From positions 1 through 64,000 of the forward strand of contig VGTH01000004.1 in the NCBI GenBank assembly GCA_016874755.1: a DNA stretch of 64,000 nucleotides, written 5' to 3'. A model generated the notes under the pieces. The model saw nothing but the letters and a program-made list of their open reading frames with translations. It searched no databases and was not told the DNA's origin. Below are positions 28,308-37,009 of this stretch, in pieces (within the stretch, counting starts at the first letter, position 1; each line of letters opens with the position of its first letter). The position numbers and the translations under genes were made by a program. Origin of the DNA: Deltaproteobacteria bacterium. GTDB lineage: Bacteria > Desulfobacterota > Binatia > UBA9968.

Positions 28308-29741
28308 ATGAATGTGAGAACCGATCCTTCGGACAAGCGGCGCTCGCGCTTGATCTTGCTCAGCGTCTGCACCGGTCAAGCGCTGGTCGGCCTCGACCAG
28401 CGCTCGATTGCGATTGCGCTGCCCACCCTGGCCAACACTTTCCAGAGTGCTTTTACCACCATCCAATGGACCGTGCTCGTCTACGATCTCGTGCTCATTG
28501 GCCTGATCATTACGATGGGCCGCCTGGGCGATCTTTTTGGCCGGCGCCGGTTTTACACCTCGGGTTTCGTTATCTTCGTTGTTGCCGCGGCGATCTGCGG
28601 TCAAGCGCAAACCACCGGACAGTTGATTTTCTTTCGCGCCCTGCAAGCGATCGGCGGCGCGATGATTGCGGCCAACGGCCGCGCCATCGTCTCGGTCAAT
28701 CTGCCGCTGGCGGAACGGGGGCACGCCTTGGGTCTAACTTCCACGGCGTTTCACATTGGCTTTCTAACCGGCCCTTCGCTCGGTGGATTTCTCATCGACA
28801 CGATCGGTTGGCGCTGGATATTTTACATTAACCTACCATTCAGTTTGTTTGGCGCTTATCTCGCATGGAAAGTGGTGCCGGAGACGCGAGCGGAAGCGAA
28901 ACCGACCGTCGACGTCGCTGGCGCGCTGCTGCTGCTGTTGACCAACAGTCTGTTCATTTATGCCATCGATCAACTGCCGCGCGTGGGCTGGCGCCATCCG
29001 CTGTTCTTGAGCTGCCTAGCATGCGCGTTGGTTTCATTGTTGATTCTCCTGCGCGTGGAAGCCAAAGCGGTATCGCCCATCTTGCACCTGTCGATGTTTC
29101 GCGCCCGCAGTTTCTCGGCGGGAATTTTAAGCCTGTTTGTGTTGGCCGCAACGCTTTCGGCGATCAATTTTCTCTTGCCGTTCTACTTGCAAAATTTGCT
29201 CGGCTATTCGGCTTCCCAGGCCGGCTGGATCGTGGTGGCGGATTCGGTGATCATCATGATCATGGCGCCCATCGCAGGCGCGCTTTCGGACCGCTTGGGC
29301 TCGCGCCTGCTCTGTACCGTGGGCTGTGCGCTGATCGCGGCTGCGCAACTTTTTCTTGCGACCTTGAGCCTGAGCGCGCCGGTATTCGTCATTATTTTGC
29401 CGTTGATTCTGTGGGGCATCGGCTGGTCGCTGTTTAACGCGCCCAATCAAAGCTCGATTTTGGGATCCACCGCGCCTGACAAGATGGGCGCCGCGGCCGG
29501 CATGATTTCCACCACGGCGCGCACTGGCGGCGCCATCGGCGTGGCGCTTTCCTCGACCTTGTTCGGCTACCTGGTTTCAGCGGCCAGTCTAACCAGCAGC
29601 CAATTCAATTCGCCGGAGAGCTGGCGCGCCGCACCGGCGGTTTTCGGCCACGCATTTTCGGTTACCATCGGGGTGCTTGGTTGTTTTACCCTCATTGCGG
29701 TTTTGGCTTCGGCCGTGCGACCGGCGCGGCGACACGCATAA
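28308..29741 (+). CDS. MFS drug-efflux-type transporter (DHA2)
   Basis: A 477-residue major facilitator protein of the 14-helix DHA2 (EmrB/QacA) type, an inner-membrane proton antiporter usually exporting drugs or other hydrophobic compounds. The family motif A is present as GRLGDLFGRRR between helices 2 and 3, and antiporter motif C-like glycines as GPSLGGFL. No outer-membrane or periplasmic adaptor gene accompanies it, so it likely acts alone. Start ATG 28308 has only a weak ribosome site and lies just after the clpB terminator. Substrate unknown. Confidence 0.9.
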   Translation: MNVRTDPSDKRRSRLILLSVCTGQALVGLDQRSIAIALPTLANTFQSAFTTIQWTVLVYDLVLIGLIITMGRLGDLFGRRRFYTSGFVIFVVAAAICGQAQTTGQLIFFRALQAIGGAMIAANGRAIVSVNLPLAERGHALGLTSTAFHIGFLTGPSLGGFLIDTIGWRWIFYINLPFSLFGAYLAWKVVPETRAEAKPTVDVAGALLLLLTNSLFIYAIDQLPRVGWRHPLFLSCLACALVSLLILLRVEAKAVSPILHLSMFRARSFSAGILSLFVLAATLSAINFLLPFYLQNLLGYSASQAGWIVVADSVIIMIMAPIAGALSDRLGSRLLCTVGCALIAAAQLFLATLSLSAPVFVIILPLILWGIGWSLFNAPNQSSILGSTAPDKMGAAAGMISTTARTGGAIGVALSSTLFGYLVSAASLTSSQFNSPESWRAAPAVFGHAFSVTIGVLGCFTLIAVLASAVRPARRHA

Positions 29742-29810
29742 CAACATTGGCTTGACAGTGGTTGGCGGACTTTCTTACTCTTCGGGCAGCTACTGTCGAC
29801 GGGAGGCACA

Positions 29811-30260
29811 ATGAGCCTGACACACACTCTATTCGGCTTAATTGCGATGTGGATGATTTTTGCAGAGGGCACGCTGCACTCGGGGCCGATGCACGCGGCC
29901 GAAGCGCCGAGCGCGCGCATCGTCTACAACGCGCTCGGCGGTTCGATGGCGCCGCTCTGGCTCGGCCAGGAACTCGGTCCGTTCTCCAAACATGGTCTGC
30001 AGCATAGCCTGAACTACCTCTTTCAAAGCGATGGGTAAATTCTGGAAGACTGATAACCGGCAAACCTTGGAAAGCATTTACGACGACGACGGCAGCGCCC
30101 TCAGAAAGTACCGTTGATGACCAAGCAGGAGGTTCAAGCGGTGCTGGAAGTCGTGAAGAGTCCGAAAGGGGTGCGCGCCAAGCCGGAGGTGTTTTACGAC
30201 CATTCGTTTGTGCAGAAGATCGAAGCGTCGGGATTTATCGATGGGCTTTACAAAAAATAG
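29811..30260 (+). pseudogene. Decayed NMT1/TAUT-type substrate-binding protein
   Basis: The first 75 codons carry a signal peptide and the start of an ABC-transporter substrate-binding protein (ARIVYNALGGSMAPLWLGQE). The frame then stops at 30038. A second frame from about 30031 encodes a C-terminal piece, GKFWKTDNRQTLESIYDDD, and a third from 30117 gives TKQEVQAVLEVVKSPKG and FVQKIEASGFIDGLYKK. Family proteins have about 320-340 residues, so roughly half the gene is missing internally and there are at least two frameshifts. A good -35 TTGACA (29752) and GGGAGG ribosome site remain upstream. A related gene begins intact at 63659. Confidence 0.85.
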
Positions 30261-30266
30261 CCTTCG

Positions 30267-30368
30267 TGACCCGTGCTCGTGACTCGTGCTCGTATTCGGA
30301 GCGCAGGCGAGCACGATTAACGAATCACGATCCGGAAACCACGAGCACGAGCCACGAACTCGAGCACC
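30267..30368. repeat. Imperfect inverted repeat before dinB
   Basis: CGTGACCCGTGCTCGTGACT and following bases on the left (30265-30292) are mirrored by CCACGAGCACGAGCCACGAA and following bases on the right (30340-30367), with about 47 bases between. The word CGTGCTCGT and its complement recur at least five times. It may form a long hairpin just upstream of dinB, or be a dispersed intergenic repeat. No regulator site is recognised. Confidence 0.6.
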
Positions 30369-30374
30369 GTCCCC

Positions 30375-31493
30375 ATGCCCTGGTACCTCCACATCGACAT
30401 GGACGCTTTCTATGCGTCCGTCGAGCAAGTGCTCGATCCGAGCTTGAAAGGCAAGCCGGTGATTGTCGGCGGCCGCAATGGCCGCGGTGTGGTGACCTCG
30501 GCGTCCTACGAAGCGCGCAAATTTGGCGTGCACTCCGCGATGCCCGGTTTCCGTGCCAAGGAACTGTGCCCGCAGGGGATATTTTTACCCAATCGCAGAA
30601 AGACCTACTCTGAATTTTCGCAGCGGGTTTTTGCCATCCTCGAACAATATTCGCCGAAGGTGCAGGCGATTTCGATCGACGAAGGCATCGTCGATCTTAC
30701 CGGCACCGAAAAACTCTTCGGCCCGCCGCTGAAGACCGCGGACACGATCATCAAGCGCGTCGAAAAGGAGCTCGGGTTGCCCTCTTCCGGCGGCGTATCG
30801 ACCCATCGCACGATTGCCAAGATCGCCGCGACGCTGGCAAAACCGCATGGCTTGATCTTCGTGCCCGCTGGAACCGAGAAGGATTTTCTGACACCACTGG
30901 AAGTCAAAATGATTCCTGGCATTGGACCGAAGACGCAGGCGAGCCTGCTGCAGCGCGGCATCAAGACGATTGGCGACCTATTTCTGAAACCTGATTTGGC
31001 ACAGCGATTCTTGAATCTCGATCACGCCGAGGAGCGGCATCGTCATCATGACCATTCGGTCGGCAATGAAACCACATTGGAGAAGCCGCTCAACCAAATT
31101 GCCCAGATGGAAGAGGTGCTCTGGGAACTGGTCGAGGAGGTCGGCGGCCGGCTGCGCAAAGACGATTTGTATGCGCGCTGCTTGACGGTAAAGATTCGCT
31201 ACAGCAATTTTCAAACGATCACCCGCTCGCGCACGCTGGCGGCACCCACCTGCTTCGATCGCGAGATTTTCGCCGTTGTCAGTGAACTGCTGCGCAATAA
31301 TGTTGCCAAAGGCCGGCCGGTGCGTTTGCTGGGTGTCAGCGCCAGCTCGCTGCAAAGCTCCGGCTGGCAAGAGCCGCTGCTCAATCGCGACAAACGGCAA
31401 TCGTTGGAGAAGCTGTACCACGGCATCGATGCGCTGCGGCAAAAGTATGGCGAAGATTCGGTGGGCGCGGCGACACCGCGCAAACGTGGTTGA
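30375..31493 (+). CDS. dinB: DNA polymerase IV (Y family)
   Basis: A 372-residue Y-family translesion polymerase. Catalytic acids are Asp8 (HIDMDAFYASVE) and Asp102-Glu103 (AISIDEGIVD); the latter reads SIDEG rather than the common SIDEA. The palm, fingers, thumb with two helix-hairpin-helix elements (MIPGIGPKTQASLLQRGIK) and little-finger domain (SVGNETTLEKPL onward) are all present. It probably replicates past minor-groove and alkyl lesions and raises mutation when induced. No LexA box was recognised; an inverted repeat occupies the upstream region. The gene stands alone. Confidence 0.93.
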   Translation: MPWYLHIDMDAFYASVEQVLDPSLKGKPVIVGGRNGRGVVTSASYEARKFGVHSAMPGFRAKELCPQGIFLPNRRKTYSEFSQRVFAILEQYSPKVQAISIDEGIVDLTGTEKLFGPPLKTADTIIKRVEKELGLPSSGGVSTHRTIAKIAATLAKPHGLIFVPAGTEKDFLTPLEVKMIPGIGPKTQASLLQRGIKTIGDLFLKPDLAQRFLNLDHAEERHRHHDHSVGNETTLEKPLNQIAQMEEVLWELVEEVGGRLRKDDLYARCLTVKIRYSNFQTITRSRTLAAPTCFDREIFAVVSELLRNNVAKGRPVRLLGVSASSLQSSGWQEPLLNRDKRQSLEKLYHGIDALRQKYGEDSVGAATPRKRG

Positions 31494-31532
31494 TTTTGCG
31501 AGCGAAGCTCCGTAGTCTTTCGTTACTCTCCT

Positions 31533-32576
31533 ATGGCAAACCTGGCACCGTCCTCGCATCCGTTCTTAGCTGCCTGTCGCCGTGAACCTACTGCTTACAC
31601 GCCCGTATGGCTGATGCGCCAAGCAGGGCGCTACATGGAAGAATATCGCAAGCTGCGCGCGCAGTACGGTTTTTTAGAGCTCTGCAAAAAGCCCGAGCTT
31701 GCCACTGAGATTACCGTTACGCCGGTGGAACGGCTCAAGGTCGACGCGGCGATTCTCTTTGCCGATATCTTGCTGATTCTTGAACCGATGGGCGTCGGTT
31801 TGGAGTATTCTAAGGGCGACGGACCGGTGATTCACCATCCGGTGCGCAGCGGCAAAGACGTCGACGCGCTGAAGGAGTTCAACGTCGAAAAGGAGCTGGC
31901 GTACGTCTACGAAGCCGTCAAGCAGATCTGCAAAGAACTCAAGGGTAAAGTGCCGTTGATCGGTTTTGCCGGCGCACCGTTTACGTTGGCGTCGTACTTG
32001 ATCGAAGGCAGCGGCTCGCGCAATTACATTCATACCAAAAAGCTCTTCTACACGGCGCCTGAAGCCTGGAAGCGTTTGATGGAGCGGCTGGCGCAGGTCA
32101 TTGGCGATTATTTGAATTGTCAAATCGCCGCCGGTGCGCAGGTCGTTCAACTCTTCGATAGTTGGGCCGGCTGCTTGGCGCCGAGTGACTACGAGCAGTT
32201 CGTTATGCCGTATACGAAGATGGTGATCGGCGCAGTGACGCCGGGAATCCCGGTGGTCAACTTTAGCACCGGCACTACCGGTGCGTTGAAACATTTGCGC
32301 GCCGCGGGCGGCGATGTCATCGGCCTCGACTGGCGCGTCCACCTCGACGAAGGCTGGGCGATGGTCGGCCATGATGTCGCCGTGCAAGGCAACCTCGATC
32401 CCGTGGCACTGTTTGCGCCGCCCAAGGAAATCCGCAGCCGCGTTGGCGAAGTCTTGAAGCGCGCCGGTGGCCGGCCCGGACATATCTTCAATCTCGGTCA
32501 CGGGGTTTTGCCGGAGACGCCGGTGGAGCATGTGGTCACGATGGTCGAAGCCGTGCATGAGTTGAGCGCAAAGTGA
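31533..32576 (+). CDS. hemE: Uroporphyrinogen decarboxylase
   Basis: A 347-residue TIM-barrel enzyme that removes four carboxyl groups from uroporphyrinogen III to give coproporphyrinogen III in haem synthesis. The family opening PVWLMRQAGRYMEEYR with its substrate-binding arginines and the second signature (GFAGAPFTLASYLIEG) are intact, and length is normal. It is followed four bases later by the ferrochelatase reading frame and then by the protoporphyrinogen oxidase gene, a compact haem operon. Confidence 0.97.
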   Translation: MANLAPSSHPFLAACRREPTAYTPVWLMRQAGRYMEEYRKLRAQYGFLELCKKPELATEITVTPVERLKVDAAILFADILLILEPMGVGLEYSKGDGPVIHHPVRSGKDVDALKEFNVEKELAYVYEAVKQICKELKGKVPLIGFAGAPFTLASYLIEGSGSRNYIHTKKLFYTAPEAWKRLMERLAQVIGDYLNCQIAAGAQVVQLFDSWAGCLAPSDYEQFVMPYTKMVIGAVTPGIPVVNFSTGTTGALKHLRAAGGDVIGLDWRVHLDEGWAMVGHDVAVQGNLDPVALFAPPKEIRSRVGEVLKRAGGRPGHIFNLGHGVLPETPVEHVVTMVEAVHELSAK

Positions 32577-32600
32577 GGATTGGAGCGTTGGAGTAGTGGA

Positions 32601-33524
32601 GTGATTTTCTCTTACGACGCCATCCTGCTGATCGCCTTTGGCGGCCCCACTTGCCCTGAAGAAATTCGTCCTTTTCTTGCTCGCGTGACTGCCGGGATAG
32701 CGATTCCTCCGGCGCGCTTGGAAGAAGTCGCGCACCACTATGAAGCGGTTGGCGGTAAGTCGCCGCTCAATGAAATCACTCTGCGCCAAGCTGCGGCGCT
32801 GCAAAAAGAGTTTAGTCAAGAAAAACTCGCGGTCTATGTCGGCATGCGCAACGCGGCGCCATTTTTTGTCGACATATTAAAAGAGATGAAAAATAACGGT
32901 GTGCAGCGCGCCCTCGGCTTGATACTCTCTTCCCATCGCAGCGAAGCGAGCTGGGAGCGCTATCAGAAGAATATCGCCGATGCGCAGGCGGAGCTCGACG
33001 GCGCGCCGGCAATTGACTACTGCGACGGTTGGCACGATCATCCCTTGTTTATTGATTGTTGGGCGGAATTGATCGGCGCGGCCATGACAGGTGTCGCGCA
33101 GCGCGGTGAACCCGCGCTAATTTTCACGGCGCACAGTTTGCCGACGTCCATGGCGGCGCGCTCGCCCTACGTCGAGCAGTTGCAAACCACCGCGCGCTTA
33201 GTCGTGGCTAGGCTCGGGATCGCAAACTGGAATCTTGCCTACCAAAGCCGCAGCGGCCGTCCGTCGGACCCCTGGTTGGAGCCGGATGTTGGCGATGTCA
33301 TTCGGCGACACGCAGCGCAGGGTATCAAACAAGTATTCGTCGCTCCGATCGGCTTTGTATGCGACCATGTCGAAGTGCTTTATGATCTCGATATCGAAGC
33401 GAAAAAAATCGCGAATGATTTAGCCATTGAAATGATCCGCGTCAGTTGCCCGAACGATCACCCAACATTCGTCCGAATGATGGCCAGTGTAGTCCGAAGC
33501 AATTCCGAGCAGAAAAATAACTGA
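32601..33524 (+). CDS. hemH: Ferrochelatase
   Basis: A 307-residue chelatase inserting ferrous iron into the porphyrin macrocycle. The N-terminal AILLIAFGGPTCPEEIRPFL, the SSHRSEASWERY region and the C-terminal PIGFVCDHVEVLYDLDIEA with the conserved Glu-rich helix are clear. I choose GTG 32601 because GGAG is seven bases upstream and it gives the usual short start MIFSYDAILL; the frame is open 21 bases further to a TTG. Sequence alone does not tell whether protoporphyrin IX or coproporphyrin III is its substrate. Middle gene of hemE-hemH-hemY. Confidence 0.92.
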   Translation: MIFSYDAILLIAFGGPTCPEEIRPFLARVTAGIAIPPARLEEVAHHYEAVGGKSPLNEITLRQAAALQKEFSQEKLAVYVGMRNAAPFFVDILKEMKNNGVQRALGLILSSHRSEASWERYQKNIADAQAELDGAPAIDYCDGWHDHPLFIDCWAELIGAAMTGVAQRGEPALIFTAHSLPTSMAARSPYVEQLQTTARLVVARLGIANWNLAYQSRSGRPSDPWLEPDVGDVIRRHAAQGIKQVFVAPIGFVCDHVEVLYDLDIEAKKIANDLAIEMIRVSCPNDHPTFVRMMASVVRSNSEQKNN

Positions 33525-33559
33525 CTATTTTCCATGCGCAAACGGTGGCACGCACATCT

Positions 33560-34984
33560 ATGAAACACATCGTCGTTATCGGCGGGGGCATCGCCGGGCT
33601 CGCCGCTGCGCACCACGTAGTCGAACTGCGCAAAGAGCTGTCACTGGATAGTGAGGTGACTTTGCTGGAGGCTTCCGACAGGTTAGGCGGCACGATTGCC
33701 ACCGAGCGGGTCGGCGAATTCCTCCTCGAAGCGGGTCCGGATTCCTTCATCACGGAGAAGCCGCAGGCGCTCATGCTTTGCCAAAGGCTGGGGCTTACGC
33801 CACGTTTGGTTTCGACGATCAGCGACAACCAGAAAATCTACATTGTACGCGGCGGTAAGTTGAAACCTTTGCCGGAGGGCTTTTTCCTGCTGGCGCCGAC
33901 GCGCTTTCTGCCGTTTCTCAAAACGCCGCTGTTTTCTTGGGGCGGAAAGCTGCGGATGGCGGCAGAACTGTTCTTGCCGCGGCGGCGCGCCGACGGCGAC
34001 GAGAGTTTAGGTTCGTTCGTGCGCCGGCGTTTCGGCGATGAAGCTTTGGAGCGCGTCGCGCAGCCATTGGTTGGTGGTATTTATGCTTCGGATCCCGACC
34101 GTCTTAGCCTGAGCGCCACCATGCCACGGTTCAAAGAAATGGAGCGCGAGCATCGCAGCGTGATCTACGCGATGTGGGCGGCGCAGCGCGCCCGCGCCGG
34201 TGCGCGCCAGGCCGGCAGCGGCGCGCGCTGGAGCTTGTTTGTCACGCTCGCCAACGGCCTTGAGGAGCTGGTTGGTGCTTTGGCGCAGCGGCTGCCGGAG
34301 AGCGCCGTTCGGTTGCGCAGCGGCGCGAAGAGTCTGACGCGGAACTTTGCCAACACAAACTGGGAGATTACCTTAGAGAACGATGAAGTTCTGAGCGCCG
34401 ACGCAGTCATTCTCGCTACGCCAGCTTATCGCGCCGGGGAAATCCTGCGGCTCACCTCCAACGATGCGAGCAGAGAGCTAGCGCAGTTGTCCTACGCTTC
34501 GACCGCGATCATCAGTCTGGCCTATCGGAGCGCTGACTTTCCCCAGGTTCCCAAGAGCTTCGGTTTCGTGGTGCCCGTCGCGGAGAAACGCAAGATCATG
34601 GCTTGCACGTTCAGCAGCCTGAAGTACCCTGGGCGAGCGCCCGCCGATCACATTTTATTGCGCGCGTTTGTCGGCGGCACTTTGCAAGCGGAACTTTACC
34701 GGCAGAACGACAGCGCCATCGAAATTGACGTGCGCGATGAAATCGCCAGTCTGCTGCGCGTGACCGCGGTGCCGGTGCTTTCGCGAGTATGGCGCCATCC
34801 CAATTCGATGCCGCAGTACAATATCGGCCACGACGAACGGGTAAAAAAAATCGAGGGTGCGCTCGCCAATTTTCCAACGCTGGCCTTAGCGGGAAGCGCT
34901 TACCATGGCGTGGGCATCTCCGATTGCGTGCGCACCGGCGAAGAGGCGGCGCAAAAAGTCGTCGAGCAGCTTTCGAAGTCCTGA
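33560..34984 (+). CDS. hemY: Protoporphyrinogen/coproporphyrinogen oxidase, HemY type
   Basis: A 474-residue FAD-dependent, oxygen-using oxidase of the HemG/HemY flavoprotein class that oxidises protoporphyrinogen IX or coproporphyrinogen III. The dinucleotide-binding motif is IVVIGGGIAGLAAA followed by LLEASDRLGGTIAT; LEAGPDSFI and the C-terminal ALAGSAYHGVGISDCVRTGE are family hallmarks. The ATG at 33560 gives a normal Rossmann start; a GTG five codons earlier is possible. It closes the haem operon and implies aerobic haem synthesis. Confidence 0.92.
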   Translation: MKHIVVIGGGIAGLAAAHHVVELRKELSLDSEVTLLEASDRLGGTIATERVGEFLLEAGPDSFITEKPQALMLCQRLGLTPRLVSTISDNQKIYIVRGGKLKPLPEGFFLLAPTRFLPFLKTPLFSWGGKLRMAAELFLPRRRADGDESLGSFVRRRFGDEALERVAQPLVGGIYASDPDRLSLSATMPRFKEMEREHRSVIYAMWAAQRARAGARQAGSGARWSLFVTLANGLEELVGALAQRLPESAVRLRSGAKSLTRNFANTNWEITLENDEVLSADAVILATPAYRAGEILRLTSNDASRELAQLSYASTAIISLAYRSADFPQVPKSFGFVVPVAEKRKIMACTFSSLKYPGRAPADHILLRAFVGGTLQAELYRQNDSAIEIDVRDEIASLLRVTAVPVLSRVWRHPNSMPQYNIGHDERVKKIEGALANFPTLALAGSAYHGVGISDCVRTGEEAAQKVVEQLSKS

Positions 34985-35087
34985 GTAATCTTGCGCCGCA
35001 GCAGTCTTGCTCTTCTTGACGCCGACAGCGCAACCGGATTATCACTGCACTGAATGATCGAGCTTGTGGCGCGTCAAGGAGAAGTTT

Positions 35088-35921
35088 ATGGTCATCATTG
35101 ATTCCCAAGTGCATATTTGGGCGCCGGAAACGCCGGAAAAGCCTTACGCCAAAGAAAACGCTTCAGCGCCACATCGGGCGATCCCTCTGGGGCACGACGA
35201 ACTTTTGCGCGAGATGGACGGTGCCGGGGTGTCGCGCTGTATTCTCGTGCCGCCGACCTGGGAAGCTGACCGCAACGACACGTCGCTGGAAGCGGCGCGG
35301 CTCCATCCCGATCGTTTCCGCGTCATGGGCAAACTCGCCTTGAACAATCCTAAAGGCCGCGAGCTGATGGCGACCTGGAAACAGCAGCCTTATATGCTCG
35401 GCATTCGCATGGTTTTTAACCGCGGCGAGTCGGCCAAGTGGCTGACCGACGGCACCGCGGACTGGTTCTGGCGGGAAGCTGAGCGCTATGACATCCCCGT
35501 GATGACTTTGGCGCAAGGACAGGTGCCGAAGCTGGGCGAGATTGCCGAGCGCCATCCCGGCCTGCGCCTCATCGTCGATCACATGGGGTTGAATTCGGTT
35601 CTGCGCGGCAAACCGCTCGGCCCATCGGTCGACGACGTCGTCAAACTCGCGCGCCACAAGAACGTTGCTGTAAAAGTTTCGGCGCTGCCCTGCTACGTCG
35701 ACGAACCCTATCCTTTTCCAACGCTGCATCCGCTGGTCCGCCGCGTCGTCGATGGCTTCGGCCCGCAGCGCTGTTTTTGGGGCACTGACCTGTCGCATCT
35801 GCCGTGTCCTTACAAGCAGGTGGTGACTTTGTTTACCGAAGAGATGAAGTCGCTTTCCGTCAGCGAACTGGAATGGATTATGGGCCGGGGTATCGCCGAA
35901 TGGCTCGGTTGGCCGCTGTAA
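35088..35921 (+). CDS. Amidohydrolase-family (PF04909) metal hydrolase
   Basis: A 277-residue TIM-barrel amidohydrolase of the PF04909 group, which includes lactonases and decarboxylases acting on aromatic-ring products. Barrel elements include IIDSQVHIW at the N-terminus, IVDHMGLN in the middle and GTDLSH near the end. The usual HxH metal motif reads Gln-Val-His here, so the first His ligand is replaced; I have seen this in part of the family, and activity may use a different metal site. Start ATG 35088 has AAGGAG upstream. Its stop overlaps the next gene start by 22 bases. Confidence 0.85.
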   Translation: MVIIDSQVHIWAPETPEKPYAKENASAPHRAIPLGHDELLREMDGAGVSRCILVPPTWEADRNDTSLEAARLHPDRFRVMGKLALNNPKGRELMATWKQQPYMLGIRMVFNRGESAKWLTDGTADWFWREAERYDIPVMTLAQGQVPKLGEIAERHPGLRLIVDHMGLNSVLRGKPLGPSVDDVVKLARHKNVAVKVSALPCYVDEPYPFPTLHPLVRRVVDGFGPQRCFWGTDLSHLPCPYKQVVTLFTEEMKSLSVSELEWIMGRGIAEWLGWPL

Positions 35922-36739
35922 AATTGAAACTCTCGGCTCCATACGGCCTCTGGGTAACTACCCTTGCAGCGATCGTGCTAGCGCGCGCCCCGCAGGGCAT
36001 CGCCGCAATCGACGTCGTCGCGAAAGCAGCCATCGTCATGGACGCCGGTAGCGGCAAAGTTCTCTGGCAAAAGAATCACCAACTACCACTGGCTCCGGCG
36101 AGCACTGCGAAGGTGTTAACGGCACTAGTTGTCTTAGAGCGAAACCGTCTCGCGGATATCGTCGAGACGCCCAAAGTCGCGACAAAAACCAGCGGCGCTA
36201 GAATTCCCCTGGAAGCAGGCGAACGGCTGAGCGTTGAACAATTGTTGTTTGGCATGTTGCTCGGCTCCGGCAACGACGCGGCAATCGCTTTGGCGCAGCA
36301 CAGCGGCGGCTCGGTCAACAAGTTTGTTGGGTTGATGAACGGTAAGGCAAAAGCGCTCGGTGCGAAGCGGTCCAAGTTTTTCAACCCGACGGGGCTGCCG
36401 GAGAAAGGCCAGCTCAGTACGGCGTTCGATCTTGCGCTTATCACCAAGGCGGCGCTGATGAACGGCGATTTCCGCCGCATTGTCGCGACCAAGTCGTTTG
36501 CTTGGAAAAGCGCGGACCACCACGGCGAGTTGAAGAACCGTAACCGTTTGCTCGACGATTTTCCCGGCGCCATTGGCGTCAAGACCGGCAGCACGGCGGA
36601 GGCCGGCTTCTGTTTGGTGGCCGCCGCTGAGCGAAAGGAACAAAGAATCATTGCCGTGATACTAAAAAGCGGTGAGCACGCGGTATGGCAAGACGCCAAG
36701 TTACTACTCGGTCATGGATTTATGCTGACGACACGCTAG
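35900..36739 (+). CDS. D-alanyl-D-alanine carboxypeptidase (PBP5-like)
   Basis: A 279-residue serine DD-peptidase of the S11 family, exported by an N-terminal hydrophobic signal (residues about 12-36, cleavage near GIAA). The three penicillin-binding motifs are complete: Ser68-Thr-Ala-Lys71, Ser123-Gly-Asn125 and Lys228-Thr-Gly230. It trims the terminal D-Ala from peptidoglycan stem peptides in the periplasm. It is shorter than DacA and lacks the C-terminal beta domain and membrane anchor, so it resembles the DacF-like single-domain type. I use ATG 35900; the longer frame lies inside the amidohydrolase gene. Confidence 0.9.
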   Translation: MARLAAVKLKLSAPYGLWVTTLAAIVLARAPQGIAAIDVVAKAAIVMDAGSGKVLWQKNHQLPLAPASTAKVLTALVVLERNRLADIVETPKVATKTSGARIPLEAGERLSVEQLLFGMLLGSGNDAAIALAQHSGGSVNKFVGLMNGKAKALGAKRSKFFNPTGLPEKGQLSTAFDLALITKAALMNGDFRRIVATKSFAWKSADHHGELKNRNRLLDDFPGAIGVKTGSTAEAGFCLVAAAERKEQRIIAVILKSGEHAVWQDAKLLLGHGFMLTTR

Positions 36740-36818
36740 CCCGGATTATTCATCGCTGCGACGCGATCGAAGTGAAACTCTTCCGGAGCGAAGGCAACAG
36801 ATATCCGCTTCGATGCCG

Positions 36819-36871
36819 CCCTGTAGGGGCGACCGGCGGTCGCCCTTCGACCGAGCTCAGGGCGAACGGAC
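36819..36871. repeat. Palindromic intergenic repeat
   Basis: Within the 270-base gap (36740-37009) lies a GC-rich double palindrome: GGGCGACCGGCGGTCGCCC (36828-36846) followed by CGCCCT...AGGGCG (36841-36863) in the context CCTTCGACCGAGCTCAGGGC. I recognise similar words as recurrent intergenic repeats in many environmental bacteria, though copy number here cannot be measured. It may act as a transcript-stabilising or terminating hairpin. The rest of the gap shows nothing else. Confidence 0.55.
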
Positions 36872-37009
36872 CGGAGGTTGACATCGCTGGGGCAAATCCG
36901 TTCATGCTGCCTGGCGAAGCGTGCTTACGAATCTTGCAGAAGTCTGCTCGATCGTTTGTGCAAGAGTTTGGCAAAGTGATAATCAGAAGACGCGAAAAGG
37001 AGCGTTACG

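Noticed and set aside
31674-32819. 381-residue open frame antisense to hemE/hemH
   Set aside because: Spans two clear haem genes on the opposite strand; no protein-like motifs.
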